Assembly: GCA_946803715.1 (NCBI GenBank)
Contig: CAMPET010000297.1
Coordinates: 21,364-85,363, forward strand
Length of the DNA: 64,000 nt
Source: Beroe ovata
Lineage: Eukaryota; Ctenophora; Nuda; Beroida; Beroidae
Direction: 5' to 3'
This document shows positions 24,392 to 36,477 of the stretch, in pieces. Numbering within the stretch: the first letter of the stretch is position 1; every line of letters starts with the position of its first letter. The position numbers were made by a program, and so were the translations under genes. A model generated the notes under the pieces. That model was not told the DNA's origin. It saw nothing but the letters and a program-made list of their open reading frames with translations, and did no database searches.

Positions 24392-24396
24392 CCAAT
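24392..24396 (+). promoter_or_regulatory. CCAAT box upstream of NF-YA
   Basis: TAGCCAATAGCA lies about 100 bp before the NF-YA start codon. NF-Y itself binds CCAAT boxes with flanks of this type, so the gene may be under its own product's control. This is inferred from the motif and position only. Confidence 0.5.
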
Positions 24397-24497
24397 AGCA
24401 GTTTGTAGTTTGTAGTGCATTGTACAATCAGAGTTATTCTGGCCAGGAGGAGGGATATTTGTTTAGATCTGGAGAAATTTAGATCGGGTGCAAAGTA

Positions 24498-26324
24498 ATG
24501 ACAGAGAGCTGTCGAGAGGCGCAGCCACCCGTTAATTACGTCAGAGTCGCTGGTACCACGGCGGGCACTTTCCAGAACTTGACCGCAGTTCAGATCATCG
24601 GAAATGGAAGTGGGGCCGACCAGCTCCAGCTATTCCAGACCACAGGCAGCGATCCGTCCCAAAGACAGATCTATGCTATCATCGACCCTAACTCGGCAAC
24701 CGGACAGCAATTGGCCATGCTGACAGCGTCCAATACAGCAGTTGCTGTACCACTGGCCGGATCAATTGACAACAACCTAATTCAGGTAGCGAGGTCATCT
24801 CAGCATGATCACAATCTCACACCACTAGGAGTAGTTTCATTCCTAGTACATTCTTAGTACATGTCAGTAAACAACAACTTGCTCATTGTACACTTACTAT
24901 ACTGTATACACCTCGTTTTCTTACACAATGAAGTGTGTATCGAAATCCGAAACCTTCTACTTTCTACTTTCTACTTTCACACGATATACATGTTGGTAGA
25001 TCTATAGTATGTACCTGATATGCTGGAGGTGGTCGTATAGCCTCGTCATAGGTTCTAATTCAACCTCACGGTCCCAATCCTGAAATTGAAATAGCTCATG
25101 TCAACTTCCACACCACTATATTGACCATGTTAACCCCACTACACCCTGCATACTTGTGATGACCCTTTGATCTTACTACTTGCGTGTGTGTCAAGTACCT
25201 ACCTAGTATGCATGTGTGTTTGCATGTGTGTGTGTGTCAGTTGACACACCCAACCTTGATACTTTGATTGCAGCATTTCTATCTTCTTTGCTTCTTTCAC
25301 CATCGTTCATAGTCAACTTTTGCCAATTTTCCATTTTCTCATCATACTTGATTCAGTCCCAGATGGTTAATCTAACAGGACAATACATCGAACAATCAGA
25401 GGTAACTATAATACCCACGTGTCCCAATCATACCATATAAGGAGTGTTGTATTACCATACAGAGAGTTTTGTTGATGGTATTTGCCCTTATATAGAATTT
25501 AAATTACTTTTGCTTGTCGTATATTTGCGAATCTCCTGCGTTTATGTGACATAGCGAATGAGAATCGAGAATAAATGCTGCGTAGTCATTCGAGAACTTT
25601 TTCTACTTAACCAAGTACACATTGAAATACTAACCACGATGTTTTCTGGCACACAAAAAGCGTGTAAGTACGCGGGATTATTCAGTTGGGGGCTAAGTAA
25701 ATAAATTGTAATAATATTTCATAGTGGCAGAGTTATACAGACATTTACCATACAAAGGATAAAAGCAATCGCAATGCAGGAATCTAAATTGGAAAGATGG
25801 GACTGGGACATGTTTCAAAAAACAGTAATTTTATGCGAGAAATTGCAAATTAACTATTGTGTTAATTTGATCCCTTAATGAGCTCGCTAATTGACTTAAT
25901 TAACGTCATGTCAGAATGCTCCCTCAATTTCAATGCTCCCTGGAATTCGTGTTTTGAGATACCACGCAAGTCAAAACGTTTTTTCACTGTGGATTTAAAC
26001 TCGCCTGTTCTCGCGAAAACAGTTTCCACCATGTCGAGTTTCAATCGATTGACCCATATCTGGGTAAGTTTTCGCATTATTGATAATTCAGACCCCTCAC
26101 TCCTTCAATGGTCTCTCCCTCGAAGCTGGCTGTGGACCAATGTGATCCTATGATCATCAAATTGGTCTACAAACATTCGTCAAACTCACCGTAATGACGA
26201 AATTGTGGTCATTAGTAAAACTATACGGGCGACAGTCGTGTACTCCATTCGCAGCAGACTTAAAATTTTCATGTCCCCCCAGTATTATAGATGTAGAGAT
26301 GTCACATTGTGTGTGTGTTGGTGG

Positions 26325-26375
<51 letters not shown>

Positions 26376-29300
26376 TGTTTGTGAGTNTGTGTACAGTTAG
26401 AACAATTTATAAACCCGCTATGATAGAAGCCCTGTGGCATGGCGAATCTGGGCATGCCTTGTCTCCTGCAATCTGAACCCCGGATATGCAGTTTACAAAT
26501 GATTCATAACCCGACACCCCAAGTTCCCATTCATAGTCCACACTTTCTTCTCTCCCCCACACCCCTCTCCCCTCTCCCTGACACCCCTCTCCTCCTCTCT
26601 TCCCTCTCTCTGACAGCTGACACCCCTCTCCTCGCCTCCGCCAAAACAATCCTCTCTCCTCCCCTCACCTAGACACACCCCTCCCTCCCCCACAAATCCC
26701 CCCTCCCTCCTCAGAACTCGTTGGTTGGTAACGGTGACACAGATGAACCGCTCTACGTGAACGCCAAGCAGTATCACAGGATCATGAAGAGGAGACAGCA
26801 GAGAGCCAGACTGGAGGCTCAGGGGAAAATACCCAAGAGTAGACAGGTAAGATAATCATCTGGGAAATACCATGGCAACGCGTCATACAATGTCAAATTC
26901 GAGGAAAACTGTAATTCTCCCTAGTGACAACTCTGTGAAAAACAAACAGAATTTTCTATCACTGTAATATACTAGATCAACATTCAAAGGACTATTCTTT
27001 GAAAAAACAACTCTCCCCACCCCTCAGAAATACCTGCACGAATCAAGACATCAGCACGCTCTGCGGAGGAGTCGTAACAACGGCGGGCGTTTCCTGGCCG
27101 GTCTCCCAGGCAGCGAGGAACTCGGCAGTCTCAGTCCTGACAAGGTTATTCCTTATATGGCATAATCATCATCAAATTATATTAACTTCTCATTGATGAC
27201 GTCATACGTTGACGTGCGTTAGTGAATTTTATACAATAACTGTACGGGAGTTGACAGTTCACGCTTACCTGTCACGGTGGGTGTGTGTAATAATAGCAGA
27301 GAGGGTATGTGTGTGTGTGAACATATCGGCTGTCAATATATTGAGACGCTCCAAATCGCCATATGCGTGTGCTTGTTATATTGGTCATGCTATGAATGTT
27401 TTCGGGTTATGACAGCTATCAAATCAACAAATATTCGCAAAATATCAGTGTCAAATTCAGATAGAAATTCGCAGAAAATTGAGTTATTTTTCCAGAATTT
27501 CCCTTCCACCTTTCAAACCACATCACCATCTTATCCCTGAATTTACACTTCAGAATCCATCAGACAATGGAACCAAGTCAGAACAGAACATCACCCTACA
27601 AGTCAGATCAGAAACTCTGGGCCTCGCTGCAGCAGAGGGAATGAGTCAGATTAGCGCCCTGATGACGTCACAATTCAGGTATCCATGGTGATGTCACTGT
27701 TGTCGTGTTGACGTCAGAATGACGTCATTCAACATTGTAGTCGTCCAAGTTCAGTTGATGTATTTGTGTGTGACGTGTGTGTTCAATGTTTGTAGTAGTT
27801 ACTGTGTCGTCTAATGATGTCACGTAATTAGATCCAATTAAATCCCAACGAACTTATTGGAGCTTGAGGGCCATGAAACGAGTGTTGAGTGATGCAATTT
27901 GTCATGACCCCTCGGCATCTTACATATTCGAGAGGATGAATGTTCAAAACTAAAGATCTCGATGTCACAATGACGTCATAATAATGGTATATCATGTCCT
28001 TTCAACCGATCTTATTATTATAAGAAGCAGTATATTCAACAGTGCCATTATTGCGTCAAGTATTGGATTAGAGTAACACTATGTCACATGACTTCTATAT
28101 TATGTGGCTGCATAACATACTCACAATTCTGAATTCAAAACCATGGGTACAGTACTTAATGCTTTTTCTGTAGAACCATGCTTGTATTTATCAGTTCATT
28201 ATAAATCGAGATCATGTTGTCGGAATGATGTCATGTTTTGAGAATATTTTCTCTCTATCTTTGAGATAGAGAGAAAATTAAATCCGCTACTGTTAAAGAA
28301 GTCATAGGATTGTATACGGAGATCAAATCTCGGATATATTGCCAAATATGAGATAAAGACAAAACCTTGGTCTATTCTTCTGTTGTGTCCCCGTTGAAAT
28401 GTGCATAAATTATGCCCCGAACTCTAAAGAGGATCTTATTGTGTCCGCAAAAACCATGGGGGTCCTCGATTCAGGTACAAACTTGTAAAAATGGGAAGAA
28501 TTTTGGGGTTTGGAATTGGACGCGTGAGATTACTGCATGATCCAGCTGTGTTGATGGGAAAATCGTTTGAACTAGTGTGACTAGAAAGGGAGATAAATCT
28601 AAGCTGCCAAACTGAGTAGCTCCCACATGAGTTTTCTCAATAAGAGGGGAGGGAGGGGGGGCAATGCTCCGTTATAATCGGTCATTACTTGTAATGGGTG
28701 TGACACATTGTGGTTGTCTCTCTTGACCTAGTGTGTCAGTAAGTGTTACTAACATCCTCCTCTGTAACTAACATCCCAACTAACATCCCCCTCTGTAACT
28801 AACATCCCAACTAACATCCTCCTCTGTAACTAACATCCCAACTAACATTCCCCCTCTGTAACTAACATCCCAACTAACACTCTCCTAATGTTGTTATTTT
28901 CAGTAGTTCACCTGGCAGTAACCTAGCACACACCGTGACCCAGAGCATAGTCCAAGCTATAAACCACAACAATAACAACACCTCAGCACCTAACAACCCC
29001 CCTAACAACAACACCGCCCCTAACAACCAACCCAGCAACAACAACAACGCCCCTAACAACAGCAATACTCGGCATCTCCAGGCTATCAACAACCAACTTC
29101 CTTCCAACACTAACAACATCATGGTAAGAAAGGTGGTTGGGAATTTTGTTACCTACCGAATTCTCGAATTAAGATAACCAACAACTTCAATTAAACAATT
29201 TAACAGTTATTTAAACGTGTCATTAAAATCTCACACAATTTCAAACATAGTTCAACAAGAAATATATACGCTAAAAACTCATAATCCACAACTTTATGAC

Positions 29301-30213
29301 AAAAGTACCTTTTCTAGCAAAGCAACATTACAGGTCATGATTCAATTTACCTTGCCATATAAAAATTCAAGACTCTACTCTTTCATAAATCATTCCATCT
29401 GAAAAGAGCTAATTCAAACGTGACCTTACACCAGCAACAGCAGCTATGAACACCTTTCAAAGCATAATTGTTCCTAGTTTTTGAATATGGATAAAATGTT
29501 TGAACATGTTTAAGGAGGCACTCAAATTTCCATTCATCACGGAAAAAGGAGGTTACCGGTTGTTTACATGTTGCCATGACAACTCCATCACGTTGCTATA
29601 GCAACTAATTCCAATATGATATTCAGGGACTGAGGGTGATGTCCACAGATAGGAGCAAGTTGAATCACATGAACCAGCAACAACAACAACAACAACAACA
29701 ACAACACAACAACAACACGAACACCCTCGTTCATTTACAACCGGTCGCAGCTCAGATGTTCAGACAGGTAGATCCGTCAAAGTCACGCGTTAGCAAACTA
29801 ATAACAGTTCACGTGATGGTTTTACCATGGTAACAGGTTGTTACCATGGTAACAGGTGTGTTGGTTATATTCAAATCTTAGCGAGCAATTATTTCAGGGT
29901 GGTCAGGGAGAGAGGTATGTTACCACATCGCAACCAGGATACTACAACAACTCCTCTGAGAACAACGTGACCACTCCCGCACCTTCACTCGTCATAAGGT
30001 TGCTATAGCAACACAGCGACACTAATATTGTTTCCATGACAACAGGACTCTATATTGATTTGAATGCTCACACAAAGACCACATCACCATTATAAATCTC
30101 GTATGATTTGTACGGTTAGACACTATATAACTCCGTGCATTTAGTGTGTCGTACATTGTGATTGTCACAGTAACTTGCACACACTTTGTAAGTTTAGCTT
30201 TGTATAGCATGTA

Positions 30214-30264
<51 letters not shown>

Positions 30265-30568
30265 ACTAACCCCTCGTCTCTCTCAGCAATACGAAACATG
30301 TGAGACCAGATGAGCCCGTCTTCGCCCACAAAGGTGTCAAACAGTACGGAGTAAAGGAGGCTGGCAAATCTATTCCGGTAAGTTGCCAAAGCGACCCATA
30401 GTGGTCATAGCAACCCATAGTTCAAGTTGTCATAGCAACCCATCTTGGTTTCTGCAGCAACTGATCATAGTTTCTGATGATTGAGATTCCATCTGCTTAG
30501 TTACAGACCTCTAACAATATTCCCATATTCTTCAGAGCCGTTTAGCGTGGGAGGACTTTGGCAGATAA
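24498..30568 (+). CDS. NFYA: Nuclear transcription factor Y subunit alpha, with long Asn/Gln-rich C-terminus
   Basis: Ten exons: 24498-24785, 25363-25401, 26715-26846, 27028-27144, 27554-27678, 28904-29123, 29627-29767, 29898-29998, 30287-30377 and 30536-30568; about 428 residues. NF-YA is the sequence-specific subunit of the CCAAT-binding NF-Y trimer. Exons 3 and 4 encode the whole conserved core: the subunit-association part (EPLYVNAKQYHRIMKRRQ, RARLEAQGKIP) and the DNA-binding part (KYLHESRHQHALRRSRNNGG, RF), with Leu where HAM is usual. The N-terminal exon is Gln-rich, as in other animals. About 220-230 residues follow the core, with Asn-rich repeats (28965-29115) and a Gln tract (29670-29705), whereas vertebrate NF-YA ends shortly after the core. 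Start chosen as the first ATG of the Gln-rich exon. Exon 2 (13 codons) is the least certain. Confidence 0.92.
26316..26386 (+). repeat. TG microsatellite in NF-YA intron 2
   Basis: A long (TG)n tract with few interruptions that ends near a lone N at 26388, where the assembly probably failed to resolve the repeat. Confidence 0.9.
27197..27978. promoter_or_regulatory. Cluster of five CRE-type TGACGTCA palindromes
   Basis: Perfect TGACGTCA occurs at 27197, 27663 (in coding sequence), 27709, 27720 and 27971, within introns and an exon of NF-YA. This is the full cAMP-response element recognised by CREB/ATF factors. It could be an intronic enhancer. No functional evidence is available. Confidence 0.4.
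28246..28278. repeat. Perfect 15-bp hairpin with 3-nt loop
   Basis: ATTTTCTCTCTATCT, loop TTG, then AGATAGAGAGAAAAT. The arms are perfectly complementary. It lies in the NF-YA intron 27679-28903. The loop is too tight for a typical microRNA precursor. Confidence 0.75.
28762..28886 (+). repeat. 31-bp minisatellite, about four copies
   Basis: The unit CTGTAACTAACATCCCAACT followed by AACATCCTCCT begins at 28762, 28793, 28824 and 28856. It sits just before the acceptor of NF-YA exon 6, and the pyrimidine-rich unit could act as a polypyrimidine tract. Confidence 0.85.
29821..29853. promoter_or_regulatory. Two adjacent X-box-like palindromes
   Basis: TTTACCATGGTAAC at 29821-29834 and GTTACCATGGTAAC at 29840-29853, in an NF-YA intron. 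The second is a perfect 14-bp palindrome that matches RFX half-site consensus. Confidence 0.4.
30214..30260 (+). repeat. CA microsatellite in NF-YA intron
   Basis: Uninterrupted (CA)n just upstream of the acceptor of the ninth NF-YA exon. Confidence 0.9.
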
Positions 30569-32407
30569 GAGTACACACACACAGTACACACTGGGCCCAG
30601 TACGTGATGAGATAAGAAACTGCGTGATTGATAACGCGTCATCTATAACGCGCGTGAACTATAAAACGTGACTGTCAGAGAACAGGTGCTAGAACGGCAA
30701 TCACTTTGAACTTGTTAAGGACATTATTAAACTCTTTATATCATGATGAAAAGCTACGGGATATTGTTGACAATAATTATAAGCTCCCGGTTCAGACTTT
30801 TGAATGTTCGTGTTCACAGCAAGAGCTGATCGTGTGTTTGTGTTTGTTCGCGTGTGGTATGTTTTCCCTAGTTTACATGTTAGCTTCACTTTGTGTTGAG
30901 AGATTCACTCTTCATTTAGCTAAGATTGTTTTTTGTTCATTTTTCCTGAATGGGTGGTACAATGATTGTATGACATGATAACACCACGCAGTCCTGAATT
31001 TCTAGATGATTTCTTAACTTTAACCACCGCTTGTACATGATTTACACCGTTAAAGTCGATTTAAATTGAATTTATTTTGAGCAAAATAGCACGGGATTAA
31101 GATGGCATGTTCACAATTGTATTTATTTTTATTGATTTTAAATTGAATTTGTAGTCAAACTTAAATGTGTGTAGTTTCCTTTGGTTGACCCAGAACGCAA
31201 TCCGGGAGAATCGTGAACGCTCCATCAGATGGTACCGTGAAAATATCTCATGTGTGAATGGACTTATGGGTGTGTCGCATCATGTGATTCATCCCATGAA
31301 ACTCTCTATTCTGAACACAATACCCAGGAACACGTACACACACATGTCACATACAAACACACAATTTGAACAAGATTGGAATTTCAATGCTGTAGGTATC
31401 CGATATCACTCAGTATGATATATTCACTTCCAGGGCAGACAATAATTATGCAAAATATACAATTCCTGTTCATGTATAAAATGTTAGGGGAACAGTGTAT
31501 CTATATATACAAGTTCGGTGTGCTTATCAGGCTTCATCGCGTGTTCTAGATCGTCATACTGATAACATCTCTCCCACTCAATGGACATGCATATTCACAT
31601 TGTAAAAATGTGTGAATATTAAAGTACCTACCCACTACCACTATCGCTCTCCATTTCACAGGGTATTCATGTATAAGTATACGCTGTACCCTTAAGCCAA
31701 ACCAGTACCAATCAAATTAGACGAGGAAGTCACATGTTCTAACCCCACCAACCCTGGACAGGTATACAAGTCACGTGGTCTAATTTCTATGATTAATAAA
31801 GGTCACATGACGAAGCTCTGTGCATGTAATATAGACCACGTGTGTGTGTGTCTCTCTCCATATATAAATGTAGCTACTTGTCATGCTTTGAGTTCCCTTT
31901 GTGCCATATATATATCTGTATCTAATCGTTTCAAAGACTCGGTTTAAGTGAGTGAAATTATTGAAATTACGGGAGATATGCAGGTGCTCTACCATGCCAT
32001 CACAATGTAGGGAGGCTGGGCGGTCACCGACCATTGGGTTGTGGATATGGATTACAATCGACCAATGGCAACGCAAGAACGAGTGCTCTCCAGAATTCTT
32101 TGTCATATTTGCCGCGCGCGAAAACATTTTCTTGGACAGATCCAGAACACGCGCGTCTACGTTACGCGCGTTGTAGATTCACAACATTCCAATTGGGTGG
32201 TCCCTGGTCATTGGAAACCAAGCCATCTTTTGACGGTTACCGTAGCCACTACTTCTCAAACCCCTGTCTCTAATGATGAACATAAGATAACCTAATCTAC
32301 TGGCAGAGTTACAGGAAAAGATCATTGCTATACCGAGCTATAATCATATCCCAATACCTAATTTACATTCCAATGCTTCTTGATAAATCCCTTCTGACTG
32401 AAATCCC
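30569..32407. other. Convergent intergenic region between NF-YA and the zinc-finger gene
   Basis: About 1.8 kb. It should contain the 3' ends of both flanking genes. Short open frames lack recognisable domains. GCGCGCG patches are present near 32110-32170. No gene seen. Confidence 0.6.
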
Positions 32408-34599
32408 TCACATCGCTTCAATCAGCTTTAGCAGCGCATGCATGTGTTGATAAAGCAGCATAACAAGTGATAAATCATCCAACAGTCGCATTTCCTGCTG
32501 GATAAGTATCAAAACAAAGTTCCTGATCTGCAAGAGGGATGTAGCAGCGATCAAATTAGCGACTGTTTCGTTTGTCATTGACTCCAATAACCGAGCTGGG
32601 AAGGGACGGTGCTGGCGGTTGATCACTCTTGGATAAGAGTTCTGGTTGCCATGGTAACTCAACCAGTTTCCATGGATACCGAGTGGGTAGTCGATTTTGT
32701 TCAGACGAGATAGAATGCGTAGTCGGAGTAGGTGTTTGGGTATTGATGCTGTCATGAGGGGATCCAAAGAGGAGACACCATTGGTCGAAGAGGAAAGGGA
32801 TGTAATTTGTGGAGAAAGGGGTTCTTCTTTTCCACTGGTCGATCGCTCTGCCTCACTCTTCTCCATGGGAACTGGTTTTCGTTTGGGCGGTGACTTGGCA
32901 TCCCTCTTTTCACGACACAGTTTCGCTGTCCCCTGCCCAATCCTGTCCCTGGACAGCATGGACAGAAAACACTCTGTCAGAGTGGACGAGGACAGAACTG
33001 AGACCAGGCCAGGGTTTGATGCCCCACTTCGCACCTTCGCACGAGGTGGTGATGGTGACAAACTCTCCCCCTTCTCCTCTTTACACGGTGGTGGTATCTC
33101 ATGGGAGTCAGGGGGAATGTGGTAGAGAGCTTGTTCACCGTGTACGCTGTGACACTTCACATTGATTGTAGTGTCACTCCTGACAGACGAGAGACAGAAC
33201 GTGTAAAGAATGAGGTGGAAAGTGACGCGCATCCACCATTTCACTTAAAAACTCTAACTATTTCACTAAAAACGTCCCTTCCCTCTCCTGTTTCCATGGA
33301 AACTAACCTGAACATATCGCGTCTTGCGGAGTTGAACACACCATGCTCCTGCGCCATGTGCGCCACTAGGTACGGCACCGATCGGAACAGAACGCCGCAC
33401 TTGGCGCACGTTTGACGGCGCATACGAGCGTGGTAGCGGAGATGGCGTTGTAGCGTGGAGTTCTGGTCGAACATCTTGCCACACTCGTCACAAATCTTCG
33501 GAGCTGAGGGAAAATGTCGTGAACTCGAGAAATGAGGAAATTAAGAACAAATGCGATTTTTAAAGTTCAAGCACAGCCGTACTCTTACTTTGAGGAGCTT
33601 CACTCTTTGGTCTTTCCTCAATTTTCTCCGACTGTTCAATCTTGGCTGGAGGTTGGCGATCGGTCATCTTGACGTGCAGCTGAAGAGCGCAAGAGTCGAA
33701 GACGTTTTTCATGGAAACTTCTTGAAAGAATTTTATGGATGAATTTTTCGTATTGTGAACTTACATCCTTGTGTGAGATGTTGTGTCGTCTAAGACGTCC
33801 AGCTGTACTAAACGATAGTTCACAATATCCACAAACCAGCTCTCCAGTACTGTTTTCTAGATGTCCTGAGCAAATGGGTTTGGTTATCCCCAGATTATCT
33901 AATCTTTTCCGTCGTTCTAAAAGTAAGAAATTATTTAGTGGAAATAATTCCCATTTCCATTCATCCAAGTTGTGTGTAGGCTTTTTGAACAAGTGAGGTC
34001 CCCAGACCCTCTCTCCCATGATGTTTTTAATTGGTGAAAATTAAACTCGCATCAAAAAAGTTTGCTCACCCCTCATGGAAGCAATGGCAAATAGTTGTGT
34101 ATATAGTAACCTAAGTGAATCTATAACAATCTCTTATTAAAACTGTGTAAAGTTATTTCACTAAGTTAAGTCTTTAGTGATAAGTGTAAATGTTATAAGT
34201 TCAGTGTGTTATCAACAGTGTGTGGGATGGAATTATCAGCTTTTGACCTTCATCATCGGAACATGATGGGCGAGGTCGTGAGAAAGTCGTTGGAAGGAAG
34301 CTTTCTCGGAATACAGAAAATCGGAAACTTGAGGCATATTCTATAGACACTTACCTTGCATGAGGCGTTTCCTCTTTCGACGCTGTTCCTTAATGTGCTC
34401 CTCGAAACTTATCCCTTTCTTGGCAGCCTGAGAGGGGAAATGTGGTCCGTGAGAACATGCCTGAGAGTTGTGTGCGGAGTTTAACGGCCGACACGGATGC
34501 ACAAACCTGTTTGTATGCGATAGTGTGGCGACGAAGTGCAGTGATATCAGGGAAGACAGTCGTGCAGTGGTCACACACCAAATCTGCAACACGATCCAT
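32408..34599 (-). CDS. C2H2 zinc-finger protein
   Basis: Six exons in minus order: 34599-34507, 34427-34355, 33916-33765, 33679-33589, 33503-33308 and 33179-32408; about 458 residues, all joins in phase. Three fingers are canonical: CGYCELSFSTAGRLRRHNIS with a final H, CDECGKMFDQNSTLQRHLRY with H, and CAKCGVLFRSVPYLVAHMAQ with EH. A first finger-like unit at the N-terminus (CDHCTTVF, LRRH) appears to lack its second His. The long last exon encodes a low-complexity Ser/Pro/Lys-rich region and a Leu-rich C-terminal stretch. Likely nuclear and nucleic-acid binding. No ortholog is recognised. The start is the first ATG of the exon with the first Cys pair; an upstream 5' exon cannot be excluded. 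Confidence 0.85.
32645..32658. promoter_or_regulatory. X-box-like motif within zinc-finger coding exon
   Basis: GTTGCCATGGTAAC matches the RFX X-box consensus (GTTGCC and RGYAAC halves). It lies inside coding sequence of the last exon, so it may be coincidental or a relic of a dispersed repeat. Confidence 0.3.
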
Positions 34600-36370
34600 T
34601 GCTCACTGCTACCGAGGGAGGGGGTTATGAGCTTGAGAATGATAAAAAACTAGTCGGGTGTCAAGAAAAAGTGGTGTCAAGGGAAAATGGTGTCAAGGGA
34701 AAACGGTGTCAGTGAGTTACTGGATACTGGTGTCAAGAGTGGGATTATTGAGTCAACTCCTGTCATACGATTACAATGAACAACAGATTGTCGCATTCGC
34801 ATCACCATAAATGTCAAAGCCCATGCTGTAAATCCCATGTTGAACAGATAACAATGATAACAATGAGGGGAGAATGAACTCCAACAATCGCGAGTTACAT
34901 TGAGACAAGTTGACAATTGCCCATGAGGAACTCTCGCTCCAACATACCAAATGTCACACAGCACAGAACAGACAATAGCAATTGATGCAGAACAATCGGA
35001 GAATTGAATTTGTACGGGGACAGAATATTTCACAATTCACACTATTATAGAGCGCCCGATGAAGGCATAGAAGTGACAACATGAATTGCCTCAACAGTGA
35101 TTGATTGGACGCAGTCACGTGGTGACCACTGACCAGGCCATGTATGGGTGTCGTCATGGCAACAGGACTAATTATGAATGCCTCAATGAATATGCTCGAA
35201 ATGAACTCATCAATAAAAATTGAGGCATTCATTAAGCCCAAGAACAATAATATCAAGCCCAAAAGATCCAGACATTGAAAAATAAAGATTATGTGCGCGA
35301 TGGATTGTTGCTAGGGAAACAGTTTTTGAGGCACCATGGCGACACATGATCCTCAGGGAACAGCGTCTCATGAGGTGGGTGCCCGACTCTCTGGACTCAC
35401 TATTGGATGGGAGCCGGGGACTAAAGATACAGACTGCGGCGACTCATGAGTGAGCCTTACTAATTGTTATACTTTTATTAACATTGTTGATGTATAGTGG
35501 AGTGAATATGAATCTGTTCTATAGATCAAAGGAGAATGGTGGTTTTGTGGGAAAACACTGCCAAATTCAGGACATGGGGAAACCATCAACCATACGAGAA
35601 CAAACCACCCAAACCAGAGAAATGGTTGATCGCTATAACAGTCAGGAAGGAAGGCTCACATATTCGAACCCCACTCTTATGATTCCCCCCAAAATGTGAA
35701 ATTCTAATTACAGGATTCTTTGAACGGGGCCACATGGAAATCAGGGGGGTAGGAGGGGGAAGGGGTAATCTACAATAGCTACAATAAATTGTAAAACGGG
35801 GAAAACTTTGGTACACTCTCACATCCGTGCATTGATTAAATTACCTTTATTTCATGTTGAGAAGCCCTGAATAGAAGTATGTTGGGCGGCAGCATGAGAG
35901 TCTTGGAGAGCTGTAGCCTGGTCGCTGAATTAACTGCCAAATCCTGATCACTGCCACCACGTACCGTAGCTGAGGGTGGAAACCGTGGTTAGAGTTAGAC
36001 TTAGATGATAGGTACTGATCGTCTCAAAATTACTGGACATAATAACTTTTTGTGGCAAAGTTTCGCGGGCGTTGGAATTTTTTTCAACATATCTCATTAG
36101 GACGGGAATGGGGTGGAGGAGTACCCAATCATGTGTCTAATCAGATTTCTGGAGTTTTTACCGATGTCGTGTTATGACTGAAACACCATATGACCCACCA
36201 GCTAAACTTTCCCGCATGCATCACCCTGCGTCTCAAGTATCACCCACATGTTTTGATAACACGAGACCCCGTCTGGCGTGTAACGGAGGCGTGTGCGAGG
36301 GATCACATCACTCGCATACCTCTTCATGAGACCCAGCCCCAGATAGGAGACCAGGGAGGTGTCCAATCCA
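34600..36370. other. Intergenic region between divergent genes
   Basis: About 1.8 kb separates the zinc-finger gene (minus) from the orphan gene at 36478 (plus), so it should hold both promoters. A near 13-bp inverted repeat (TGAATGCCTCAAT at 35175-35187 and its complement at 35219-35231) lies within it. No coding sequence is supported. Confidence 0.6.
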
Positions 36371-36373
36371 ATG

Positions 36374-36381
36374 GTATATAA
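36374..36381 (+). promoter_or_regulatory. TATA box of the intronless orphan gene
   Basis: GTATATAA lies about 100 bp upstream of the ATG at 36478, preceded by CCAATCCAATGG at 36363-36374. The spacing suits a transcription start near 36405. Confidence 0.55.
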
Positions 36382-36477
36382 CCGTCGCAACTCCAATCCA
36401 CTCATTATCAATCATTCTTCTCCTCTCTCTTACTACAATCTTCAACTGTCACTATTGTTTCTTTTCAACTGCCCACC

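Noticed and set aside
26030-26062. Possible extra NF-YA exon at CCACCATGTCGAGTTTC
   Set aside because: No acceptor in a suitable phase and no NF-YA-like composition.
32697-33125. Plus-strand open frame of 142 codons
   Set aside because: Shadow of the last exon of the minus-strand zinc-finger gene, which has matching splice phases and canonical fingers.
35171-35235. 13-bp inverted repeat with 31-nt loop as a possible microRNA precursor
   Set aside because: Stem too short and A+T-rich; no support for a small RNA.
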